From NCBI RefSeq assembly GCF_025698545.1, contig NC_068571.1, positions 42,565,733-42,629,732 of the forward strand: a stretch of DNA of 64,000 nt. The letters run 5' to 3'. The notes beneath the pieces were generated by a model. That model was not told the DNA's origin, searched no databases, and was given only the letters and a program-made list of their open reading frames with translations. The first letter of the stretch is position 1, and each line of letters starts with the position of its first letter. Shown here piece after piece: positions 49,418-61,300 of the stretch. This DNA is from Gossypium raimondii (taxonomy: Eukaryota; Streptophyta; Magnoliopsida; Malvales; Malvaceae). The translations under genes were made by a program, and so were the position numbers.

Positions 49418-50028
49418 GTTTGCTATGATTCTCTTTACATATTCTCAAACATTCTTTTATTGCTTGGATGATCATTCTTAATAGGCTCCCAACCCGGGAT
49501 CGCTTACTTACTTTTGGGATTTCAGTTGATACTTGTTGTTTTTTCTATATAGATGCTGTAGAGAGACTTGATCACATTTTCTTTGAGTGCAGTTTTTCAA
49601 GGAATGTGTGGTTGTCAATTTTGCGCCTTTGTTCCATTTATAGGGCTGTGGGGACTTGGAGGCAAGAGTTAGCTTGGGCGATATTGAAACTTAAAGGAAA
49701 GTCCTTGCTTGTTGCTATACTCAAACTTGCTTTGAGTGCATATTTGTATGTAATATGGAGATAGAGGAACAAAATGTATTTTGGTGCATATTTCTTGACT
49801 GAAGATGTTGTCTTGGTGCATATTAAAGAGATTGTGCAGGCTTGTTTAGGAGGAAGACCAATCAATAAAACTGATCCTGTTTATGCTTCACTTTGTGCTT
49901 CTTGGGGTATCATTAGTTAATTTGTTAGTATAGTTTAAAGTTACTGTACAATGTTTTTTTTTTTGTTCTTTTGTAGCAGTTTAACTGCATTATTTGATTA
50001 ATGAATTTCATCATTCATCCAAAAAAAA
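49418..50028 (+). mobile_element. LINE segment 3: zinc-binding RT tail and poly(A) end
   Basis: This resumes the LINE after the GTTTG duplication. Frame 49445-49764 reads AWMIILNRLPTRDRLLTFGI, then ERLDHIFFECSFSRNVW, the zf-RVT domain (a Cys/His cluster) found at the C-terminus of plant LINE RTs. One stop later it ends NKTDPVYASLCASWG. The 3' end is TTAATGAATTTCATCATTCATCC followed by an A run at 50020-50028. No clear target duplication was found for the LINE itself. Confidence 0.9.
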
Positions 50029-50959
50029 ATTATAATAAATAGATGAAAGAGTAAGTTTACATTTTCATTAACTTTAAAAAAAATACATGATAGTCATTAA
50101 ACTATTTAAAAAATTAATATTTAAGATAAATTACTTTGTGCATTTAAAATAAATGTAATACAAAAACAATAAATATATCACCTAAGCTACAGGTGGAGTG
50201 GCAAAAAACTCTAGTTCAAATATTCCATTGACATACTCACATGCATACTTCGAGGAATCCTTAGATATACCCTTGCCTCTATTCTTTCTTAAATAATAAT
50301 AATAATAAAGTAAAGGAATTAATTTAACTTTTGAATTTCGTCGTTTACAATTGAATCCACGAATTTTTATTAGCCCTCGTTGATATCAGAACTTGATAAT
50401 TATAGCTATTAAGGATTAATTCTTTATTGTTGGTGCGGTTTAAAATTGCGTTTAGAAGAAGCGCTTTTAAAAGTACAATAAAAGTATTATGAAAAGTGTA
50501 ATTTATTAATTTTAGTGTTCAAACATGATAATAGAAAATAAAAATTAATTAAATTATATGATATTTAAATAATTTAATATAATGATACATATTATATAAA
50601 TTTTAAATACTTTTAAGTAATTAATATAAATTATTTATGAAATTAATAATATATAAAATATTTTAAAAATAAATATAATAAAATAATATTTAAATAATTG
50701 AAGATAAATATATATAATATAAATTAATCTAATTTTTATATACCCTTTAAATAGTTATTATAAATAGGATATTTTTATAATTTTCACTTCCAAATGAAAA
50801 ACCCAAAAGCATCTAAATCTCACATTTTTACATTTGGGTGAAAGAGTACTTTTTGTCCGCACTTTGATTCCACAAGCCAAATGTTTTTGGATACTTTTAC
50901 TATGAAAAAATAATTTTAACTTGAAAGTGCTTCTTCATTGAAATGGAGAACATATAATT

Positions 50960-51530
50960 GTGTAAATGAATAGAGCGTTCGATGAATTATTAAGTAAACT
51001 ATTTATAGAACATTTGTTTATGTTCGTTTATTATGCTAAATAAATTAGTATGAAAAAAGTTTATGTTCATTTAATAAACGAATGAACACGAACAAATGTG
51101 TGTTCGGTTCGTTTATGTTCATGAACAAACTCGTTTATTTATTAATGATATTTTTATAAAAAATTTATTAGTATATATTAATACAATCATCTTAAAATCA
51201 TTTATTGTTCCATTAGTATATATTAATAAAATTATATTGGTTTGTATTTTTTCATTTATAATATAATTATTAATATTTATATTTGACTATTTTATATCTA
51301 AACAATATATGTGTATATATTTATTGTTTGTTTGTTTGTTTATTATTTATTAACATTGTTCGTGAACGTGTTCAATTAAGTTAAAATGAACATACATAAT
51401 TTTAAATAAACGAACATGAACAAAAATTTGAAATTCTTAACGAACACAAACTGAATACGAACAAGTTTAAAAATAAAGAAACGAACATGGACAAAAGTTT
51501 ATTCGTTCAAGCTTGGTTCATTTACAACCC
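50960..51530. repeat. Repeat with inverted TTCGTTTATGTTCATGAAC motifs
   Basis: Multiple copies of TTATGTTCGTTTAT or TGTTCATTTAATAAACGAAC occur in the left half (50985-51140). Their complements (AAATAAACGAACATGAACAAA, AACGAACATGGACAAA) occur in the right half (51400-51525). The arrangement suggests a terminal-inverted-repeat or foldback element; class not determined. Confidence 0.55.
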
Positions 51531-51689
51531 TAAGAACACACCTAAATCTTGATGAAAACCAAATATAGGGACTACAATAAATCTAATTGCTAAGTCTAAA
51601 TACTAAAGTGGATAGAAGATATATGTATCGAAATGAGCTTAGTCGTGAAGATCAGAGGTTAAAAACTATAGGTAAAAAGGCCTATCCAA

Positions 51690-52165
51690 TCCCTTTTAAT
51701 TTTGAAATTGAGAAAATTAGTCTCTCTTAAAAAGTTAAAACAATTTAATCCTTGTCAATTTTGAAAGTGAGCAATTAAGGACAATTAATCACGACGTTAA
51801 TGTCTTTCATCAATTTTGCATAATTTTGATTGATATAATAACAAAGCTAACCCTCGATGTTTATGTATTTTGTTAATTTGCTTTTGATTCTAAAAAATTC
51901 AACAAATTTAGCCTCAACATTTGCACATTTACAAAAATATTGCAAGCTAAATTTGTTAATAGATTATCAAATTAATAGAATGTGTAAATTATGAGAGCTA
52001 AATTTATTATTATCCTAATTAAAATTATATAAAATTAATGAAACCATTAATGCAGTGATTAATTGTTCTTAGTGCTCACTCTAAAAATTGAGAGGACCAA
52101 ATTGTTTCGATTTTTGAAAGGGACCAATTTGCTTAATATCAAAATTGAGAGACATTAGAGTCTTT
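51690..52165. repeat. Foldback element, family M2, copy 3
   Basis: It starts CCTTTTAATTTTGAAATTGAGAAAATTAGTC and ends CTTAATATCAAAATTGAGAG. Inside are GAACAATTA-like blocks, GATATAATAACAAAGCTAACCCTCG and the mirrored TAAATTTATTATTATCC, as in the 11440 and 13260 copies. Non-coding. Confidence 0.65.
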
Positions 52166-52363
52166 TTACCAAAATTATACCAATCCAAAAGTAAATATTT
52201 AAAAAATTGAATAACATAAATAATTAAATATTATTTTGCACTTCATTTTCAAAAAGAAAGAAAGAAAAGGTAAAAGACCAAACCTGTTGCGGTCAATAAC
52301 TGAAAGAGAGAAGTTGAACTTCTGGGTAATAATGTCTTTTGACTAAAAGAAAATAATTATGGA

Positions 52364-52717
52364 TAAAATATGCTTTTAGTCCTTATATTTTGACAAATTT
52401 AGATGTTTAGTTTCTATGCTTAAAAACTTAAAAATTAAGTCCGTTTATTTTTCTGCTTAAAAAATTCCCAATCAAATAATTAACATTATTTGTATTTCCC
52501 ATCAAAATTTATCAACTTGTCACGTGAATTAAGTTATCTTCATATTATGTGATATGATTGACAAAAATAGACATACCAAGTTAACAATTTTTTAGAAATT
52601 ATCAACAAAATTTATAATTGGACGAGGATTTTAAATTAAAAAGTAAGATTTAACTTTTAAAATGTAAAGATTAAATCTTAAATTCTAGATAAATACAAGG
52701 ACTAATAGCATATTTTA
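52364..52717. repeat. Foldback element, family M4, just upstream of the CCCH gene
   Basis: TAAAATATGCTTTTAGTCCTTATATTTTG at the left end is mirrored by AAATACAAGGACTAATAGCATATTTTA at the right. ~354 bp, non-coding. It lies about 430 bp before the CCCH start codon. Confidence 0.8.
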
Positions 52718-53151
52718 ACCAATTATTATTATTGGTACACTAGGACAAAACACAGAAACTTACTCGAGAAAAAAAATCCTAGATTTTCCTTACATCAATA
52801 AAAGAGAAAAGAAATTTTAATTTCTACAAAACAAAAATTAAAATTAAAAATAAAAATCAAATTGGAATATTTTCTTCGATTTCACTTTTTGTTTCTTTAT
52901 AATCTCTTTCATAGTTTCCACAAGAAAGAAGAGGGAAAAAAAAAAAAAAGAAGAAATTGCTCTCTCATTGCACTCTTTTGATCGTCGTCGTCGTTATTAT
53001 GAGTTAAAATCGTTTTTTTTTTAAACCATACGAATTTGCCTTGATTATGCCCTGCAATTGACTCTTTTTTTTCTCTCTTGTTGTTTGTTTTTTGATTGTT
53101 TCGATCAAAAGTAAGATACGGTTTTACTAACTTTCCGTGCCGCATCCACCG

Positions 53152-56100
53152 ATGCCAGATAATCGGCAAATTCAGAACAATGTTGTTTCGAATCAATCCG
53201 CTGATAGCATTGAAGGTAGCGTCGATTCTTTGTGCTCTCTTTGTTACTTCAAATTTTACAAAGATCTGATGCCACTTTATGCTTTTTCTCTATTATTATT
53301 GTTGTTGTTGTTGTTGTTTATTTAGATTTCTTTTGTTGTGATCGTTTTCCATTGTGATCAATGTTTTTAAATTATTGTGAAATTGATAAATTTTCTATTC
53401 ACTCAATAAAAATTAGCAACTTTGTATATTTTAATTTTAAAGTCTGTCGTTCTTTTGATTAGAGCTTCTAAATTTTTTTTTTTTTAATTTTCGTTCTTTT
53501 TAAATTATAGTAGCAATAGGATTGGTTAGGAAGCTCGTTGTTTCAATTGCTAAATGTGATGGCTTATTTGTTGCAATTTGATTATAAATATTTGAGAAAT
53601 TCTGATTTTTGATTAATTTCGGGATTTTTTTTCTCTATGTTTTCAGAAGCAATTTTGCGTTTGAAAATAAATGATAATAATCAAGAGGTGGGTGTTTCTA
53701 AATCAGTCTCGTATCCTGATCGTCCTGGTGAACCGGATTGTTCTTATTATTTAAGGACCGGATCATGTGGTTATGGAAGTAACTGTCGTTTTAACCATCC
53801 GGCTTATGATGCTCAGGTAATCTAGTCTTTGTTCTTCTTTTGAAGTGAAAGGCATTTAGTGACTGATTATTTCAAGATGTAAAGCAAGTAGATTCAGATT
53901 CTTATTATGTGTATATATATTGCTTTACTGAATGGTTGAATATGTGTTGTTATTTGGTGCAGGCCGGCCAATATCGAGAAGAACTCCCTGAAAGAGTTGG
54001 ACAGCCAGACTGTGGGGTATTGATACTTTTCATTTAAGATTAGTGGTCAAAATTTGCCTTTCCCAAAGATGTTTGTGTTGCCATTTTGTGCTGGGGTATA
54101 TCTTACCTCTTGCTAATAAAAGGAAAGGCAACTAACACTTGGTCATGAGAGTAGATGTTGTTTAATTAGAAACAAAATATTCCATTGAATATTAGCAGGC
54201 ATGATTCTGTGTACATGTGCAAGAACGTTAACATGGTACGCTGTAAAATGGAGTTTTCTGGTTATGCTAGTCATCGTTTTGCTGTTGCCTTTATTTTGAT
54301 GGTGTATTGTTTTGTCAATAATACTGTTTTACCAGTGGATGGACTATGATCTTAATCTCACCAGTGTGCTAATGGTCCCTTTTAACCGAGTGAATTGATG
54401 CATGACTTTTTTTTTCTAAAGAAAACTGATGTAGCTCAGGATCATGGTTGATCTAGTGCTCTCTCATCTTTTTTTGTTTTCGTTCTTGTTCTTGTTCTTG
54501 TTCTTATGATCAGAGATTAAGAAAGCATTTGTTATTGAAAGCTTTTTTTAATTTAGAAAATTTCATTAACCTCCCTTGCAGTACTTCTTAAAGACAGGAA
54601 CTTGCAAATATGGATCCACATGCAAATATCATCATCCAAAGGACAGGAATGGAGCTGGACCTGTTACATTTAACACTCTTGGTCTCCCTATGCGTCAGGT
54701 GCTTTCTTGTGCTCTTATTTGATGTGCTTGCTTGACCTTATGTTGTCTCATTCTGGCCCTGAATTTAGCAGGATGAAAAATCATGCCCTTATTTCATGAG
54801 GACCGGATCATGTAAGTTTGGAGTTGCATGCAAGTTCCATCATCCCCAGCCTGCTTCAGCTGGGACTGGCTTACCTGTAAATGGACCTGCGGGATCATCA
54901 GTTTTGCCACCAACAGGTGTGCCATATGCTGGTGGGTTACCCGCATGGTCATTACCTAGGGCACCGTTTGTCTCTGGCCCGCGTTTACAAACCCAAAGCT
55001 ACATGCCTGTTGTTGTTTCTCCTTCTCAAAACATAATTCCTGGAAATGGCTGGAACACATACATGGTAAGTGAATGTTTCTTTTGTTGAGTAATGCTTAT
55101 CTGAAGTTTTGGTTCCTCAATAAAATCTAATCTCTGCACGGTGCGATCTTGTACCGTGCTCTTAAATTTTGAAATTTAAACATTTCACTTCTCTAAAAGC
55201 AAGCTCCATAAATTTCTCTGCAAGTATAAACATTCTGTTGATTCCCTTGAATTATGATTCTCTTTAACTTCCTATTGCTAAATTGTTGTGTTTTTTTATC
55301 ACTGATACAAGAATGATGTGAACCTTGGCATTTTTCTTAAAATAAAGTGAGATGGTCTTGATGATTTTAAAATTTTATTTATGAACTTTCTTTTACCAGA
55401 TGTAACTTAACCTGAAGGGTCAGTCCTAATGTCTCTTTTCTTCATTTACTTCATCTTTTCTTAGAAAAACTCATAACATGCATTTTCTTCTTATCTGCTG
55501 ACAACATTTTATATCATTTTCTCGTAAAGACTTAAGATGTGTGTTATTATCCATTGGTTGATAAACCGAAAGTTTTATGTTCATGATGTTGCTACATCCC
55601 ATATCTGTAACATTTGACAATGGCTTTGTCAATTTATTATGAATGGTTAGTTCAATGACTTGTTCCCACTGGAAGTCACTTTCATTTAAATGTTATGATA
55701 AATCTATCTGGTCTTGACTCCATTTTTATACGAACTCACTTACTATTAGACGCATTTTCTTTTGCATAATTACAAGTTTTAGACACCTTAGATGTTCTCA
55801 TCTTTGCTCAATTGTTGTCTGGGCTGCTTGCTGGGGGAAGCTGAGAGGCATATGCATACTTTTTTGATATTTGAAATGAATACCTTCATCGCTCGTACAA
55901 GTGACTGTTGTCCAAAACAAACTTAATTGTGTCTTAAATGTGTTACCCTGTTTTGCAAACTTGTATATCTCTACATATTTCATGTCCATGTCATTCACCA
56001 TTCTTTGTGGTGATTGCTGAAGTTATATAGATGTAGGGCATGGTTGCTTTTCATATTTCATGTACACATATCTGACAGTTCCCTGCAACTACAATGTCAT

Positions 56101-56963
56101 AAATAGCATATTTCGGCAGTTCTGATTCTTTATAGGTAGCTCTTGCCGATTGAATGTCTTTTCTTATTTTGCCTCATTTCATTTTTCTTCGTTTCTAATT
56201 TAATTTTGACCAGGGAAATTTGAGTCCTGCATCTTCTGCTGGTATTCTTGGATCCAATTACGCTTACAACTCGATGAATCCTGCTGAGTCGGGCTCTAGT
56301 GGACAGATGCTTTTGTCATCAGCACCTGCTTCTAATTTTCCTGAAAGACCTGATCAACCTGAATGTAGGTATTATATGAACACCGGAACTTGCAAATATG
56401 GATCTGATTGCAAGTACCATCATCCGAAGGAAAGGATTTCTAACTCAGCCATGAGTAGTGTTGGCCCACTCGGGCTTCCTTCAAGACCTGTAAGTTTCAT
56501 GTCTATTTTTCACATGGTTAGGTATAGGTGCTAAATATCCATTCAGGTGAAAAAGTTTGCTTTTAGTATACACAGACTTGCTAAACAATTACTTCATAAT
56601 TTCTTGTTCTGAATGTAGGGACAACCTGTATGTTCTAGTTACACTATGTATGGACTCTGCAAACACGGGCCAACTTGCAGATTCGATCATCCTTATATGG
56701 GATATCCTTATAATTATGCTCTAAGCTATCCTTTATCCATATTTGATACGTCTCTCCTAACATATCAAAGAATGACACCACCACCCAATTTATCCGAAGC
56801 TCCTCTACCATCAAGGGTTCCTGATTGGGCACGGAACACCGACCCTGCGAGCAAGAAACATCAAAACTTGGAGACCAAGAGTTCAGATGATTCGTCCGAA
56901 CAGGTTGTTTCTCCACCACATTCTTTGCAGAGTTCTTCAAAAACCTCACATGATCAAAACTAG
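53152..56963 (+). CDS. CCCH zinc-finger protein with five fingers (ZFN/C3H family)
   Basis: Seven coding exons (53152-53215, 53647-53816, 53963-54016, 54582-54698, 54772-55065, 56214-56489, 56619-56963), all GT-AG and in frame, give 439 aa starting [10 protein letters not shown]. There are five intact C-X8-C-X5-C-X3-H fingers: residues 53-72, 95-114, 140-159, 284-303 and 330-349. The 3+2 layout with a Gly/Pro/Ser-rich gap and a Ser-rich tail is that of the plant ZFN1-like group (Arabidopsis C3H3/C3H32-type), described as nucleic-acid binding and regulatory. The specific target is unknown. Fingers each fall largely within one exon. The preceding GTG-initiated extension in frame (53137) is not used; 53152 is the first ATG. 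No broken exon. An AATAAA at 57185 may be the poly(A) signal. Confidence 0.95.
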
Positions 56964-58350
56964 GTTAATCCGTGTCGTTTTATCATCATTTTTAACATGT
57001 CTGTTTTGTTAAATCCGAAACTTTCTGAGAACACTTCATTATATGTGTACTTCCTGCACCCCCTTTCACCTGTGATCCGACAGTGTTGTAGGCTTTTTTT
57101 CTTTTTCCTGAATATTTGATATATGCAAAATGCTGGGGGGACGGGAAGGCTTTTTTTTTTTTTTTTTTGTGTGTGTGGGTTGTGAATAAAATGCAGGTGA
57201 AAAGATATCTTTCTCAAACATTATTGCTTCTATGTTAGTGGTGTCACTATAATGTTTTTAAATGTGATATCAGTGCACAAGTTATTCGGGAGTTCAGCTT
57301 AACTTCAGGTTCGACTTGGATGTCTGAGTCAGCTCGAAATTTGGGTTCAATTCAGAAACTTTTCTGGTCTCAATTCTCGTCATTGTTGAGCATTATATAA
57401 TTTAGAAAAAAAATTGAGTTCCCTAAATTTATAATTTATATATTAAAGTAATGAAATCAAATATTCAATGTTACAGGAATTACAATTAGACTTATTTGTT
57501 TTAAATAAAGGAATTTTATTAAGCGAAAAAGATAAAATTACTGAGAAAATGAAGCCCCAATAATAGAATACAGTTAAACTAGAAAAAAGAAAATCAAAAC
57601 AGAGTAACATCATTTTGAACCTAAAAGCAAGCACCAACATCCACCAAGAGATTTGATGCAAGTTGAAGCAGGCCGAAATAAAACCAACAATGATAGATTT
57701 AGCCACCAGAAAAAAGAACTGCCGTGTTAACACCAGACCTCCATCTCTTCTCATTTAATGGCAAACCAATATCACAGGAGCACCTGACCAGCGATGGGAA
57801 CTTAAGACTCCAACGAAAACAGCGCAATCGGGAACCCAAGGCAAGGAGATGAACTCGAGCAAAAACTTGAAAAACAAACACCTACAAGAGTCACCACAGT
57901 CCACAAGCGACACCTTGCGACCTCATGACAAGGGATGATCGGGTGGTGGCCAGTAGCCGGCATCGCCTTAGGGCAGTTGTTAAGGCACTCCCACAAAATG
58001 TATCAACTAAAACTGGTTCAAATATCATGCACCCAAGGATTAGCATTCAAACTATCCTAAATTCATTACAGATGATAAAATAAATATCCATACCCAAAAT
58101 TTATTCAAATTAACTAACTGTATTTATTCCGAAAATGGGAAAGAAAAAAGAAAGAAGGAAATGAAATTGATTCTACTGAAAATTATCTTTGTATTCGAAA
58201 CCAAAATGGTGCTTCGTTCATTAACGTTCAAGGCACTCATTAGAAAATCTAGTGAACCAGAAAAGTTTAGCATTAATTTACAGCCAAGGTGTCGTCCTAA
58301 TCCGACTCTGTGGTTAAAAGGGTTGGAGTTGCAAAAGAAACTCGAGGAAT
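56964..58350. other. Convergent region between CCCH and IBR5 genes
   Basis: It contains the 3' UTRs of both genes. A long T run (~57147-57168) and AATAAA at 57185-57190 (plus strand, likely for the CCCH gene) are visible. On the minus strand, AATAAA-type signals occur near 58104 for IBR5. The middle (57490-58010) is a more GC-rich, unexplained segment listed separately. Confidence 0.6.
57490..58010 (-). repeat. Possible 3' end of a non-LTR retroelement, unidentified
   Basis: Read on the minus strand, the segment ends CGCTTAATAAAATTCCTTTATTTAAA, a style of 3' end seen in plant LINEs. It is less AT-rich than its flanks. No complete frame and no RT motif are present; the short minus frames (57443-57754, 57699-57996) do not resemble a known domain. 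It could also be an unannotated non-coding transcript or a decayed gene. Confidence 0.3.
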
Positions 58351-61300
58351 TTAAGAACTATCCATTGGAATATCACTTCCACTAGGGTTTGATAGGTTTT
58401 CAGACATGCTTCTCTGGGTTCGGTCAGCACCGAACGTAAACCCATGCGGAGGAACTTCGAAAGGCGGTGGACGGGCGAAAATGGAAGTAGCACCAAGGTT
58501 GTTGAAAGCGGGAATGGGAACAGGAAGTGGAAGTGGATCACTTGGGTTCGAGAAGCCAAAGTTGAAGGATGGGGCTCCTGCAAGATTGCTATTATCACAT
58601 GATCCAAAGAGCTTTTGCTCATATTCCTGCAATTGCTGGTACGCATCTACAAAATTGTAACCAACGCCAATTCTCAGAAGGTAATAAAACGTTTCCAAAG
58701 CAAAAAATGAAAAATGAAAAAAAGGCCGAGTATATATACAAGAGATGAGTAATAGCAACAACATCGTATGGGAATAAAGCATACCTAAAATCAAAGTACT
58801 TATTAGTGTTTCAGAGACGTTTTTCAATTAAGCAACTGACAGTCAATTTAACTAATGGCTTTCATGATATAAGGTTAATCAAAGTCGAGGCTAGAAAATA
58901 CCTTGACTTAACTCAACAGATGATCTCCGTTCTTTAACCCACTGATAGCTCGGTTGAAGCCTCCATCCTTTAGACTTCATCAAGTAAGCTATTACAATAG
59001 CCGGTGACCTGCCAGAAAGAATATCGTTTTGTTTAAATCGGCATTACACACAAGCACACGAGCATTTGGCTCATTGATAGGTGCATCTATCCCTTCTTGA
59101 AGAGTTGGAATACCCCTTTCCTCAAATAAAAAGAATATATATATGTATATAAACACTCATATAGCAGTTTAGCAAGTGACTTCAATACACTCATGTTTGT
59201 TTTAGTGTGAATTTCTTGGATAAGAAGCAGTAAACTCAACTTATTTTTTCCTGACATGCAGTGCACAAGGACTCGAGCCTTATCTCTCTCACATTGCTCT
59301 GCAAAAATGGACCACAGGTCAGAAAAATGCCAAAGAGATTATAAAACTATGCAACATGTCAACTAGAAGTGTCTGAGCTACTGCAATGCAACTGACAAAC
59401 ATAAATTAATTATCACGGGAATAATATCAGCGTGAAAGCTCCCGGAAAGCCATTTTTTTTCACTAGGGTAACGAAGGGCGTGGTGGTTCAAGTAGAGCAA
59501 ACAACAAGAAGATTAACAAGTTGAAAGAAGAAATTGGGACTTAAAAAAAATGGTTTTTGAAGCCTAAGGGAAGCACATATAATTGAGAGAAGAATACACA
59601 CTGTTGGCCATGTGAAATAAGAAATTAAAGAAACAACTCATCAAGTAAAGGTAAAAGCATCATGGAGACTCTTGTACTTGAAGTCAGATTGCATTTAGCC
59701 CCCTTAAAAAATGGGCAAATTAGTTCCTGTAAGAGCAAACTGATCCTACTGTTAAAAACTGGTCACTATATGTCAGCATGAGGTGCGTGTGGCATGCCAT
59801 GTGTAACTGTCTAGTTATTCCATCAACCACGCTAATTTTTAATAGTAGAAATGGATGAAATTTTTAACAGAAATGACCAATTTACTCTTTAATCTAATAT
59901 ACAAGAACTAATTTACCCCTTTTTTGAGTAAAATGGTCAAAACACAATTTGACTCCTAAAACAAAGACTTCTGTGGCACTTTTACCTCAAGTGAATAAGA
60001 ATGAGAGAAAATATACTTGATAAAATATAAATGCTTCTCAAGACCCAAAAAGAGTGAGTATTATTGTGTACATCTACAAATTTGCACAAGCAAAAAAACT
60101 CAATGTGAAGGATGAAATACCAAAGACATGCATGAAAGAGGAGATATCAAAGTCATAAGCATGACTACGAACTAAAATTCAAAATGCAATACGAGGATTA
60201 ACGGACCTAAAAATTGTACAGCATCATCAAATTGCAAAATTTTGTCATCTTGTAGGCAGTGATAGGTAAATGAATTCTTGTAGAGATTTTGACAAGCAGG
60301 TACAGTCTGCAAAGAGATAATACAAATAACATAAGAACATGCCATATAAGTATATAATTTTGATACTTGACAGTGATATTATGCAATTACGCATCGTAGC
60401 AGTCACAGTATCCAAAGAAGAGAGCAAACTGCAGAATGGAAAATATAAAAGAACGGATCTCGACACCATCCTGCATGTTCTCGACACCATCCTGCATGTT
60501 CCTTTCAATCCCATCACCAAGCAATGAGATGATAACGAATGCTTGTTTTCTTAGAATGAAATTAAGGTAAACTACACCATTAGTCACTAAACTACGGGTA
60601 AGTTTTCGTTTTGGTCACTTAACTAAAAAAAGTTACAACTTGGTCACTAATGTTTCCGAAATTGTTTTTTTCGGTCACCCGACTGTTAAGTGGCACTTTT
60701 TTAGTTGGCATAATAACAATTTTCGTCCTCAGTTTTTTTAACTTAACTAAAAAACACTGAAGACTAAAATTGTTATTATACCAACTAAAAAAATGCCACT
60801 TATCAATCGGGTGACCGAAAAAAACAATCTTGAAAATGTTAGTGATTAAATTGCAACTTCTTTTAGTTAAATGACCAAAACAAAAACTTACACATCGTTT
60901 AGTGATTAATGGTGTAGTTTACCCTAAAACTTATGATTCAAAACATCAAAACCCTAAGACTGCAGTTATAAAAATCCCCAATCCCATTTTCTCCTCATTC
61001 CTATTATAGTTTCAGTTAAATTATGTCCAAAACTTTAACACCTTTCCATTCTTTGATGCAAGAAGATCTTTCATCTTTGACCGAGTCGAGTAAAGTCCAG
61101 TTTATAACCCTTAGAAAACGCGAGTGGAATACATAAACTTCAATATCATGTAAATCTAACAAACAAGCTATTTATTTGCTGCTATGTTTATGCACTTTCT
61201 GGTTAATTCTAAACATCTGAAAGGCTCACTAGAATTTTAAATTACTATCAAAAGGGATCCATTACTATAGTAAACGGAACCTTTTTCAAAAATAAATAAG

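Larger units (their letters stand above)
50029..53151. other. Gene-free region upstream of the CCCH gene
   Basis: AT-rich intergenic DNA with three repeat features listed separately (50960-51530, 51690-52165, 52364-52717). The final ~230 bases, with purine runs and a short GTCGTCGTCGTT run near 52983, are probably the CCCH promoter and 5' UTR. No gene recognised. Confidence 0.6.

Noticed and set aside
58314-58660. Frames on both strands over the last IBR5 exon
   Set aside because: Only the minus frame ending at 58351 joins the IBR5 exons in phase; the others are shadows.
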